This document shows positions 50,699 through 57,724 of a stretch of DNA of 64,000 nt, piece after piece; the stretch's first letter is position 1; every line of letters starts with the position of its first letter. The stretch spans positions 147,418 to 211,417 of the forward strand of contig JAPPNU010000044.1 in assembly GCA_028873695.1 (NCBI GenBank), in the 5' to 3' direction. The position numbers and the translations under genes were made by a program. Under the pieces are notes generated by a model that was given only the letters and a program-made list of their open reading frames with translations, did not search any database and was not told the origin of the DNA. The stretch comes from Gemmatimonadota bacterium. Its GTDB lineage: Bacteria; Latescibacterota; UBA2968; GCA-2709665.

Positions 50699-51718
50699 AT
50701 GACACCGCGTCCGATGCTGGGGATCACGATGGGGGATGTCTGCGGCATCGGCCCGGAGGTGATCGTCAAGGCGTTGAGTCACAGAAATGTCTACGCGTTC
50801 TGCCGTCCGCTTGTAATCGGCGACGCGGGCGTCCTCTCGGCGAGTTTGCCGCACTCGAGCCGCCGCCTCGAGGTCCGCAGCGTGGACGGGCCGGAATCGG
50901 GTGAATACCGCTTCGGCCGGATCGATATATGGGCGCCGATCGACGTTGATCTTGCGCGGATAGAGACCGGGCGCGTCTGTCCCGAGGCGGGCCGCGCGGC
51001 CGTGGAATGGGTGGTCCGGGCGGCGGACCTGGCCGCAGCGGGGCGAATCGACGGGATCGTGACGGCGCCGCTGAACAAGGAGGCGATGAACCGGGCCGGG
51101 TTCCCTTTTGCCGGCCATACGGAGTTGCTGGCGGACCGTCTGGGCGTTGCGGACGTCCGTTTGATGCTGGCCTCGGATCGCCTGAACGTAGCCCACGTTA
51201 CGGGACACGTGGCGCTGGAACAGGTGCCCGGCCGGCTGACGGAAGCGCAGGTTTTCGACACCATCCGGCTGCTGTACAATGCCCTGGAGGATATGGGCCG
51301 GCCGGATCCCGGCATTGCCGTGTGCGGCCTGAATCCGCACGCCGGAGAAGCCGGAATTCTGGGAAGAGAAGACGCGGAGCTGATCCGGCCGGCTGTCCAA
51401 GTGGCGAACGCCGAGGGGATGCGGGCAGCCGGACCGCTTCCCGCGGATACGGTTTTTCTCAAGGCGTACAACGGGGATTTCGACGGGGTGGTGGCGATGT
51501 ACCACGACCAGGGCCACGCGCCGGTCAAGCTGGTGGCGTTCCACGACGCGGTTAACGTGACGCTGGGTCTGCCCATCGTCCGGGTGTCCGTCGACCACGG
51601 AACGGCGTTCGACATAGCGGGCAAGGGCGTCGCGAATGAAGCCAATATGCTCAGCACACTACGCATGGGCGCGCGTCTGGCCGGAAGGAAACGTGCGAAA
51701 TCCGATGCCGTTGAATAG
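50699..51718 (+). CDS. pdxA: 4-hydroxythreonine-4-phosphate dehydrogenase (PdxA family)
   Basis: The 339-residue protein has the PdxA marks: PMLGITMGDVCGIGPEVIVKAL, VTAPLNKEAMNRAGFPFAGHTELLAD, VTGHVALEQVPGRLT and GVVAMYHDQGHAPVK with the metal histidines. In vitamin B6 synthesis it oxidises 4-phosphohydroxy-L-threonine. PdxA2-type relatives oxidise 4-phospho-D-threonate or -erythronate instead; with a catabolic neighbourhood that is a real alternative. GAGAGGGTG precedes the ATG. It converges on RidA. Confidence 0.85.
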   Translation: MTPRPMLGITMGDVCGIGPEVIVKALSHRNVYAFCRPLVIGDAGVLSASLPHSSRRLEVRSVDGPESGEYRFGRIDIWAPIDVDLARIETGRVCPEAGRAAVEWVVRAADLAAAGRIDGIVTAPLNKEAMNRAGFPFAGHTELLADRLGVADVRLMLASDRLNVAHVTGHVALEQVPGRLTEAQVFDTIRLLYNALEDMGRPDPGIAVCGLNPHAGEAGILGREDAELIRPAVQVANAEGMRAAGPLPADTVFLKAYNGDFDGVVAMYHDQGHAPVKLVAFHDAVNVTLGLPIVRVSVDHGTAFDIAGKGVANEANMLSTLRMGARLAGRKRAKSDAVE

Positions 51719-51745
51719 AACGGTACCCCGAGTCGGTCCTTGCGA

Positions 51746-52123
51746 TTATTCCATACCGGCGATAAAATCCATCGTCACAAGAGAGTCGCCGGTGTCGGTG
51801 AAGACCGGTGACCGCGCCGGCGGGTTTTCCGGGAAGAAACCTGCATAGGCGTCGTTGAAATCGGAAAACAGCGAGCGGTCTTTCAGGTAAACCGTTACCT
51901 TCAGCACGTTGTCCAGCGAGGTGCCCGCGTCCTCGAGAATGCCCGATACGTTGGTGAGGATTCGGCGGGTCTGGGCCTTCACGCCGCCGGAATCCACGTC
52001 CCCCGTTTCCGGGTCCACGGGCGGCTGGGCCGAGATGAATATCAGGTCTCCGTAAATGATCGCCTGGGAATAGGGGAATTTGGGGATGTTCCCCTTCGAA
52101 CTGGTGAACGGTCGTTTTTTCAT
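51746..52123 (-). CDS. ridA: RidA family (reactive enamine/imine deaminase)
   Basis: The 125-residue protein fits RidA/YjgF: YSQAIIYGDLIFISAQPPVDPETG at the start, ILEDAGTSLDNVLKVTVYLKD and FFPENPPARSPVFT with the conserved Arg that binds the substrate carboxylate. RidA speeds the hydrolysis of reactive enamines made by PLP enzymes, and would suit cells with several aminotransferases. The C-terminal Glu usual for catalytic RidA is less clear, so some other YjgF role is possible. Length is normal. Confidence 0.85.
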   Translation of the reverse strand: MKKRPFTSSKGNIPKFPYSQAIIYGDLIFISAQPPVDPETGDVDSGGVKAQTRRILTNVSGILEDAGTSLDNVLKVTVYLKDRSLFSDFNDAYAGFFPENPPARSPVFTDTGDSLVTMDFIAGME

Positions 52124-52232
52124 GGGAAAGTCCTCTCGGGTATACGAACAACAAGTGGTCTTTGGATGCCGTAATATACGTCCGGGGCTGCCATGTTGAC
52201 ACCGTTTCGGCGGGGCGTGGCGGAAAACAGTC

Positions 52233-52285
52233 TGGATCAGGATTTTCAGGACGGCAGGACGGATGGAACTACAGGATGATAAACG
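52233..52285 (-). repeat. ATCCTG-type repeat at the left side of the GxxExxY fragment
   Basis: On the minus strand this stretch reads as ATCCTG-like units (CATCCTGTAGTTCCATCCG, then CCTGCCGTCCTG and AATCCTGATCC). It faces the array at 52443-52683, so the fragment of a GxxExxY gene lies between inverted repeats of the same family. Confidence 0.6.
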
Positions 52286-52449
52286 ACCCGTTGACGTATA
52301 AGATTATCGGCTGTGCCCTGAAAGTACACAATATACTCGGGAATGGATTTCAGGAAGTCATCTATCAGAGGTGCCTCGCCATTGAACTGAAGCGGGTTGG
52401 ACTTAATAATGATAAACGCCCTCATGCACCCAAGGTCGAACAGAATTAA
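52276..52449 (+). pseudogene. Truncated GxxExxY protein gene
   Basis: The 57-residue frame begins MINDPLTYKIIGCALKVHNI and continues with LGNGFQEVIYQRCLAIEL, the GxxExxY motif. Whole members are about 125 residues long; here the frame goes into unrelated residues (NNDKRPHAPKVEQN) and stops. The nuclease-like second half is missing, so it is a remnant. ATCCTG-type repeats on both sides point away from each other. Confidence 0.75.
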
Positions 52450-52683
52450 TCCTGTGAATCCCGATCCTGTCGGTATTTACATTAGAAGTCGCCATACATG
52501 ATTTAATCCTGCTAATCCTTTCATCCTGCGAATCCTGATCCAGGCGGTGTCTACATAAATGGTCACCACACATGATTTAATCCTGCGAATCCTGGTCCTG
52601 TCGGTGTTTACATTAGAAGTCACCATACACGGTTTAATCCTGCTAATCCTTTTATCCTGCAAATCCTGATCCTATTTTTGTGG
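52443..52683 (+). repeat. Tandem array of ATCCTG-type repeats, two alternating unit types
   Basis: Units starting TTTAATCCTG follow each other with lengths of about 57 and 73 bp in the order A-B-A'-B'. A units contain GTTTACATTAGAAGTC; B units contain CTAATCCTTT. Similarity within each type is high, which suggests duplication of an A+B block. The array fills the gap up to the propeller gene, whose RBS starts 26 bases later. Confidence 0.8.
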
Positions 52684-52723
52684 TCTCGCGCCATAAATAT
52701 CCATATCGCGGAGGTATCGTAAA

Positions 52724-53956
52724 TTGAAAATCAGACCGGACCTCGTTCCCGCGGCCGAGAGGGACAAACTGGAGGTCGTTCAGCTGACGGATGAGTCGAT
52801 TCCGTCTTCGCACGTTTACATGGAAGCGCAGATTTTCACGCCCGATTCGCGGCGGCTGGTGCTCCACCGCTCGGCGCATCCGCATGGCTCCGACCCGAAA
52901 GATCCGGAACACCGGTACCTGGTGTGCGACCTCGAGGAACACTGCCGCCTCGCGCCCGTAACGACGGAATCGGGAACGACGGCGCCCTCTATTTCACCCG
53001 ATGGCAACTGGCTCTACTACTTTGTCGACCGAACCGACCCCGCGAATCCGGGACCGCTCACGCTCAAACGGGTGAGACTGGACGGGTCGGAACGCGAGGT
53101 GATCTACGTTCTGGACCATCCCGTGCCGGGCACGGACTTCCGTCTCAGCCGTCCGTATCCGCTCTCCACCATTTCCTCGGACGGGAGGCGAATCGCAATC
53201 TCCGGATTCCTGGGCGACGGCCGAACCGAAGGCGCGCCCTGGGGCCTGCTTGTCTTCGAATTAGACGAGCCATCCGTGCGGCTGGTCTTTCGCGGTCCCA
53301 CCTGGTGCAATATTCACCCGCAGTACACGCGCCAGACCGACGCGGACGCCTCGCACCACATCATGATTCAGGAAAACCACGGCAACGTCGCATCCCCCGA
53401 TGGCAGGACCCGGAAGCTCACGGGCGGCCTGGGCGCCGATATCCACCTGATCCGGGACGACGGGACCTCGCTCCGGGACTTTCCCTGGGGCAGGGACGGG
53501 AACGAATTCTGCCAGGGGCACCAGTGCTGGCAGGGTCGGACCGACGTTGCGATCACCAGCACGTCCACGCGTGAGCCGGACGAAAGGCAGCTCATTTCCG
53601 GCAGGGCGTCAGCGCACGCCGGACATCGCGGCATGGAGACGCCGGACGGATGGCGAAACAACCTGTCCCGTTCCTTCCACGGGCCGGACTTCTACCATTT
53701 CGCCACGGACGTTGCCGGACGCCGTCTGATTACCGACGCCGGGCCCAGGGACGGGGGCGGCGCGGTCTGGCTGTTCGATCTTCCCGGAGCGGATGACGGC
53801 GCGTTGTCGAACGCAAGAAAGGTGGTCAGCCCCGGCTCCTCCTGGCAAAAGGACACCCATATCCATCCATTCCTGGCGCCGGACGGACGCTCCGGCTTCT
53901 TCAATTCCGACGAAAGCGGCACGCTGCAGGCCTATATGGTACGCGGCTGGTCCTGA
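52724..53956 (+). CDS. Oligogalacturonate-lyase-like beta-propeller protein
   Basis: The 410-residue protein is built from WD40/PD40-like blades: QIFTPDSRRLVLHRS, PSISPDGNWLYYFVD, STISSDGRRIAISGF, HPFLAPDGRSGFFNSD. The order and the block CQGHQCWQGRTDVAIT with several His resemble oligogalacturonate lyases, which cleave pectin oligomers with Mn as cofactor. A pure binding propeller cannot be ruled out. The start is TTG at 52724, made credible by GGAGGT eight bases upstream. No signal peptide is present, so a cytoplasmic site is likely. Confidence 0.75.
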   Translation: MKIRPDLVPAAERDKLEVVQLTDESIPSSHVYMEAQIFTPDSRRLVLHRSAHPHGSDPKDPEHRYLVCDLEEHCRLAPVTTESGTTAPSISPDGNWLYYFVDRTDPANPGPLTLKRVRLDGSEREVIYVLDHPVPGTDFRLSRPYPLSTISSDGRRIAISGFLGDGRTEGAPWGLLVFELDEPSVRLVFRGPTWCNIHPQYTRQTDADASHHIMIQENHGNVASPDGRTRKLTGGLGADIHLIRDDGTSLRDFPWGRDGNEFCQGHQCWQGRTDVAITSTSTREPDERQLISGRASAHAGHRGMETPDGWRNNLSRSFHGPDFYHFATDVAGRRLITDAGPRDGGGAVWLFDLPGADDGALSNARKVVSPGSSWQKDTHIHPFLAPDGRSGFFNSDESGTLQAYMVRGWS

Positions 53957-54067
53957 TCCGAAGCGGTAGTCGATCCACGCTAAGGATGAGTACGGCGGTG
54001 GGACGGAGGACGAATTTCGAACGTTGACAATACACGCGTTTACAAATGCCGGAATGAGAGGCGTGCG

Positions 54068-54712
54068 ATGAAAAAGGTATTAATGGTCTATGGCGGCTGG
54101 GAGGGGCACGAGCCCAGGCAGTGTGTGGATATCTTCGCGCCGATCCTTGGCGAAGAGGGATTCGACGTGACCCTTTCGGATACGATGGACGTGTATCTGG
54201 ATGCAGATCGGATGGCGGAGTTTTCCCTCGTCGTTCCAATCTGGACGATGGGAACCATCGAACGCGAACAGGAGAAGGGTCTGCTGGAAGCCATCAGGAG
54301 CGGCGTGGGGATTGCAGGATGGCACGGCGGAATGGCGGATGCATTCCGGAACCACACGGAATACCAGTTCATGGTCGGCGGACAGTGGGTGGCGCACCCC
54401 GGAGGCGTGATAGACTACGAGGTGAACGTCGTGGACCGGGAGGACCCGATCACACAGGGGATTCAGGACTTCAGGATGCATTCCGAACAGTACTACATGC
54501 ACGTGGATCCGTCCAACCGCGTGCTGGCGACCACCACGTTCCAAACGACCGTGGCGCCGTGGGTAAACGGCTGCGTGATGCCGGTGGTCTGGAAGCGGAC
54601 GTGGGGTGAGGGAAGGGTATTCTACTCGTCGCTGGGGCACGTGGCCCGTGACTTCGACGTGCCGGAGGCGCGCGAAATCCAGAGGCGGGGGATGCTCTGG
54701 GCAAGCCGTTAA
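54068..54712 (+). CDS. ThuA-like domain protein
   Basis: The 214-residue protein has the ThuA fold, an amidotransferase-like fold: MKKVLMVYGGWEGHEP at the start, LVVPIWTMGTIEREQE, GVGIAGWHGGMADAF, VGGQWVAHPGGV and GEGRVFYSSLGHVARDF near the end. Family members are linked to trehalose or other sugar use, without a settled reaction. No catalytic Cys is in the usual amidotransferase place. It stands alone between the propeller gene and the tRNA genes. Confidence 0.85.
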   Translation: MKKVLMVYGGWEGHEPRQCVDIFAPILGEEGFDVTLSDTMDVYLDADRMAEFSLVVPIWTMGTIEREQEKGLLEAIRSGVGIAGWHGGMADAFRNHTEYQFMVGGQWVAHPGGVIDYEVNVVDREDPITQGIQDFRMHSEQYYMHVDPSNRVLATTTFQTTVAPWVNGCVMPVVWKRTWGEGRVFYSSLGHVARDFDVPEAREIQRRGMLWASR

Positions 54713-54747
54713 CCGGACTGAAGGTCCACCGGTCCCGTGCGAGAGGC

Positions 54748-54776
54748 TTGACAATGGCGCGCGGGTGTTGTATTTT
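54748..54776 (+). promoter_or_regulatory. Promoter of tRNA-Cys
   Basis: TTGACA (54748-54753) and TATTTT (54771-54776) are 17 bp apart. Initiation would fall near 54783, nine bases before the mature tRNA. Confidence 0.75.
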
Positions 54777-54791
54777 GAAATTACAGGGCGA

Positions 54792-54866
54792 GGCGGCGTG
54801 GCCAAGTGGTAAGGCAAGGGCCTGCAAAGCCCCTATTCGGCGGTTCGAATCCGCCCGCCGCCTCCA
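54792..54866 (+). tRNA. tRNA-Cys (anticodon GCA), CCA encoded
   Basis: The acceptor arms GGCGGCG (54792-54798) and CGCCGCC (54856-54862) pair fully, with T as discriminator and CCA in the genome. The T arm is GGCGG-TTCGAAT-CCGCC. The anticodon loop CTGCAAA gives GCA for cysteine. The first anticodon-stem pair appears to be A-C instead of a normal pair, a small oddity. Confidence 0.9.
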
Positions 54867-54883
54867 TTTCACGGATGGACAAG

Positions 54884-54917
54884 CGACTGTCTTCTTAAGA
54901 TTAGTCGTTGTTTTTTT
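54884..54917 (+). terminator. Terminator behind tRNA-Cys
   Basis: CGACT (54884-54888) pairs with AGTCG (54903-54907); the inner TCTTAAGA is itself palindromic. Seven T follow at 54911-54917. Confidence 0.6.
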
Positions 54918-54944
54918 GGAAGTAGGAGAAACGCATAATCCCGC

Positions 54945-54973
54945 TTGACAACGAACCGGCGGTTGGCTATTTT
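54945..54973 (+). promoter_or_regulatory. Promoter of tRNA-Leu
   Basis: TTGACA (54945-54950) and TATTTT (54968-54973) are 17 bp apart, the same boxes and spacing as at 54748. Initiation near 54980 lies just before the mature tRNA and may also serve the GroES-like gene downstream. Confidence 0.75.
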
Positions 54974-54983
54974 CGAGTCCGGT

Positions 54984-55069
54984 GCCGGAGTGATGGAATT
55001 GGTAGACATAGGGGACTTAAAATCCCCCGGGCCGATAAGCCCGTGCCGGTTCGAGTCCGGCCTCCGGCA
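54984..55069 (+). tRNA. tRNA-Leu (anticodon TAA), CCA not encoded
   Basis: The acceptor arms GCCGGAG (54984-54990) and CTCCGGC (55062-55068) pair, with A as discriminator. The anticodon loop CTTAAAA gives TAA. A long variable arm (CGGGCCGATAAGCCCGT) marks a class II tRNA. The T arm is GCCGG-TTCGAGT-CCGGC. ACTCA follows, so CCA must be added after transcription, unlike in tRNA-Cys. Confidence 0.92.
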
Positions 55070-55102
55070 CTCATCAGATTCCGAAACCAAGAGGGCTGTC
55101 GT

Positions 55103-55507
55103 ATGAAAATGGGAAACAAGGAATTGATTATTGTGGGAGATCGGGTCCTGGTCAAGCAGGAAGAACTCCAGGAACGAACCGAGGTGGGCCTGTACCTGCC
55201 GCAGACGGTTGTTGAAAAGGAAGAGGTGCAGGGCGGCCGGATTATGCTGACGGGTCCGGGGATGCCGCTGCCGCAGCCGCACGACGTCGACGACGAGCCG
55301 TGGCGGAGCGTGCCGGACGAACCCAAGTACCTTCCAATGCAGGCCCAGGTCGGAGACTATGCACTGTTCATGAAGAAGATGGCGATGGAGATCAAGTTCG
55401 AAGGTGAGAAGTACCTGATTATCCCGCACAACTCGATACTGGCGCTGGTCCGGGAAGACGTTGGCGAGTTGGACGCGTTCGAGGACGTTGACGAATTCGA
55501 GACCTGA
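55103..55507 (+). CDS. GroES-like chaperonin-10 family protein
   Basis: The 134-residue protein has the Cpn10 pattern: IIVGDRVLVKQEELQERTEVGLYLP at the start, GGRIMLTGPGMPLPQ, and VGDYALFMKKMAMEIKFEGEKYLII near the end, followed by the acidic tail. It is longer than normal GroES (about 95 residues) because of an insert (PQPHDVDDEPWRSVPDEPKY). No groEL gene is near, so it may be a separate paralogue seen in several uncultured phyla and Bacteroidetes relatives. The ATG at 55103 lies 33 bases after the tRNA-Leu gene, so it could be co-transcribed with it. Confidence 0.85.
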   Translation: MKMGNKELIIVGDRVLVKQEELQERTEVGLYLPQTVVEKEEVQGGRIMLTGPGMPLPQPHDVDDEPWRSVPDEPKYLPMQAQVGDYALFMKKMAMEIKFEGEKYLIIPHNSILALVREDVGELDAFEDVDEFET

Positions 55508-55537
55508 CAGATCCGGCCAAATTCCGGCGCCTGGCTC

Positions 55538-56236
55538 TTATTCGGGGCGTCCGGTAGCCGCGGGCAGGTTCGCAAGGGGAGCATCCGGCTTGCCGGCAGG
55601 CGCGGACTTCAGCGCGTCAGGAATGACGACCCCCGCCGAGACGATCATCTGCATTGCCTCTTCCACCGTGAGCGAGACGTTTCGCACCTTTTCGGGTGGA
55701 AACACGACCGTCCAGCCGGTGGCGGGGTTGGGTGAGGTCGGAATGAACACGCAGCAACCGATCCGCCCGTCATCGTCCATTGGAATTTCACCCGTCGCAA
55801 AACCCAGGATCCAGAGCCCGTCGGATGGATATTCGGCGATTACGACCCGTTTGAAACCTTTGTCCTCGTCCGGTGAGACAACCGATTCCATGAACTGTTT
55901 TACCGGACCGTATATGCTGCCGATTACCGGAATGCGTTTGAGCAGAACGTCTCCGAAGCCGATGGCGCGTTTGACGAATACGTTGCCGGCCAGTAGACCG
56001 GCCAGCCAGATCAGGATCAACGTCAGTACCAGGCCGAGACCGATGACGTCGTCTTCGGTCTGGAAAATGCGTTTGACCAGCGGCTGAGCCAGGCCGTCGA
56101 GCCACTCGAAGATGATCTGCAGAACGATGAAGGTAACCGCTACCGGCACCAGGAGCGCCACTCCTGCAATCAGCGTGCCGCGAAAGCTCATCCGCGCGCG
56201 TTTACCCAGACTCGCAAACCGATTCTCCTGTCCCAT
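55538..56236 (-). CDS. DUF502 family membrane protein
   Basis: The 232-residue protein has two membrane segments (GTLIAGVALLVPVAVTFIVLQ and GLGLVLTLILIWLAGLLAGN) and then a soluble beta-rich part. LKRIPVIGSIYGPVKQFMES is the DUF502 block; GFATGEIPMDDDGRIGCCVFIPTSPNPATG is its typical turn region. The protein probably sits in the inner membrane with the C-terminus exposed. Its role is unknown, perhaps envelope homeostasis. The ATG at 56236 is preferred over that at 56254. A 169-bp MITE-like element lies 79 bp upstream. Confidence 0.85.
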   Translation of the reverse strand: MGQENRFASLGKRARMSFRGTLIAGVALLVPVAVTFIVLQIIFEWLDGLAQPLVKRIFQTEDDVIGLGLVLTLILIWLAGLLAGNVFVKRAIGFGDVLLKRIPVIGSIYGPVKQFMESVVSPDEDKGFKRVVIAEYPSDGLWILGFATGEIPMDDDGRIGCCVFIPTSPNPATGWTVVFPPEKVRNVSLTVEEAMQMIVSAGVVIPDALKSAPAGKPDAPLANLPAATGRPE

Positions 56237-56315
56237 CGATCTTCTGCTCCGCATGCGCCGTACCGTTTCGTGGACAACCGCCGTTCCGAATTATACCGTC
56301 TTCACCAACGAAATG

Positions 56316-56484
56316 CTAGTGTTCTGTCCCAGAAATAAGTTGCCTAAATTCGGCCGCTGAGTCGCCCGTCTCGCAAGGCGCCGGAGCGCAGGCGACCTGC
56401 GTATGGTCGGCGAGCGAGGGGAACGTAGCGAGACGGGATGAATCGGCGGCCGAATGGTGAGGAATTTTTGGGACAGGACACTAG
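56316..56484. mobile_element. MITE-like palindromic element
   Basis: The ends CTAGTGTTCTGTCCCAGAAA (56316 onward) and, inverted, CTAGTGTCCTGTCCCAAAAA (to 56484) agree at about 19 of 21 positions. CTAG at both ends could be the target duplication. The inside is also palindromic (CGGCCGC..CCCGTCTCGC against GCGAGACGGG..GGCGGCCG). There is no frame for a transposase in 169 bp. It lies three bases behind the DUF4837 stop. Confidence 0.75.
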
Positions 56485-56486
56485 GT

Positions 56487-57509
56487 TCAGGGCGCCGATT
56501 CCACCTGCCTGAAGGACCTGGCCATGAGGTCGATCTGGCGAAGATAGGGTTCCTTGCGTTTGTTCGGTGAGTACACCCCGCAGTCGATGTAGTAGAATCG
56601 GTCTGTAGCCACGTCCACGAACGCGTAACTCCTGAATGGGCCCCCCGCCCATTTTTTCTTGTTTTCCCATAGGCCCTGCAGGACAAACGCCAGGTTCCCG
56701 GCAAATTCAGTCTGGCTGATTTCAAGGTGGTCCTGTACAATCCGGTCCCGCTCGAAGAACCTCCGGGTGATGTCGTTGCGTTTTCTTATGCACCACTCCT
56801 CCGAGAGTTCGTCGGGCGAAATGCCGTCCTCCCAGTAAACGAACAGCCACCGGTTGGGTTCCTCCTTGGTCAAGACCACGAATCCGCTGTCGGGGTAGGC
56901 CTCGAGGATGCGGTACCCGAAAGCGACGCGCACCTGCCAGCCGAATTCCCGCCCAAGCCGCTCGGTGACGTCCTTCCGTTCGCCATACCGATAAATCAAC
57001 CGCTGAATCCGCTCGTTGCGGGCGTCTTCGATCCGCTCGTAGAGCCGGTCCGCTTCCATCTGGAGGTTGTCCACCAGCGCGGCGCTATCCGCGCCGGACA
57101 CCGCCATGAGGAGTTGTTCCTTTGCCCAGACGTCTTCCTTCCAGAAGACGCCGGACCGGTTCATCCGCACGGCGTCTTGCACGTTGGGACTCAGGATATT
57201 CCTCAGGAATCCCGCTGTGGGATGCGGTGCGTCGAGTTCGGCGACAACCAGGATGTTCTTGCGTCTCTTGTTTTCGTACCTGTCGAAATTGGCCACGTCT
57301 TCGAATTGCAGGCGGAATATCTTCTCTTCCTGAGGTGTATAGAGGGTTTTCTCGAAGACCGCTTTCAAATGCGGTTCCAGGCTCTGGCGGGAGGCCGGAT
57401 CGATCAGAACCAGTATCTCCTGCGCCGGTCCTACCGATTCGGGCAGCCGTGGGCCGCAGCCGGCCAGCAAGATCACGCACAGCGCGGTGGGTGAAATCCA
57501 GGATCGCAT
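56487..57509 (-). CDS. DUF4837 family lipoprotein
   Basis: The 340-residue protein has a lipoprotein signal (MRSWISPTALCVILLAGC, lipobox LLAGC with Cys18). After it come ILVLIDPASRQSLEPHLKAVF, LVVAELDAPHPTAGFLRNIL and AKEQLLMAVSGADSAALV, in the order known for DUF4837. It should be lipid-anchored in the periplasm or outer membrane. The family is frequent in Bacteroidetes and FCB-group relatives, without a proven function. The ATG at 57509 gives the good signal peptide. The MITE-like element follows the stop directly. Confidence 0.8.
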   Translation of the reverse strand: MRSWISPTALCVILLAGCGPRLPESVGPAQEILVLIDPASRQSLEPHLKAVFEKTLYTPQEEKIFRLQFEDVANFDRYENKRRKNILVVAELDAPHPTAGFLRNILSPNVQDAVRMNRSGVFWKEDVWAKEQLLMAVSGADSAALVDNLQMEADRLYERIEDARNERIQRLIYRYGERKDVTERLGREFGWQVRVAFGYRILEAYPDSGFVVLTKEEPNRWLFVYWEDGISPDELSEEWCIRKRNDITRRFFERDRIVQDHLEISQTEFAGNLAFVLQGLWENKKKWAGGPFRSYAFVDVATDRFYYIDCGVYSPNKRKEPYLRQIDLMARSFRQVESAP

Positions 57510-57556
57510 TTCCAAGTAGATCGTCATGTCCCGATCAGCCGTTCTGTTTGACGAGA

Positions 57557-57594
57557 AATTGCCGGCGGGAGCCCATTCGTCCCTGCCGGCAATT
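57557..57594 (-). other. Long inverted repeat between two minus-strand genes
   Basis: AATTGCCGGC (57557-57566) pairs perfectly with GCCGGCAATT (57585-57594), extended inward by GGGA/TCCC. It lies 48 bp upstream of the DUF4837 start and about 130 bp behind the next gene's stop. A terminator without a proper T-run, or an operator, is possible. The rest of 57510-57724 has no gene. Confidence 0.45.
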
Positions 57595-57724
57595 ATAAGT
57601 CAGCTTCTCAGGTTGCGGGTTCCCGTTTTGACCGTTCGGCAAGCAAAATACGGAAAAACCCGGACCTCGGAAAGAAAAAATGCCACCCGTCGGTCCGATA
57701 GGATGTGTCTGCCTGACGCGAGCG

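Noticed and set aside
54024..54029. TTGACA upstream of the ThuA-like gene as a promoter
   Set aside because: No acceptable -10 box at 16-18 bp distance.
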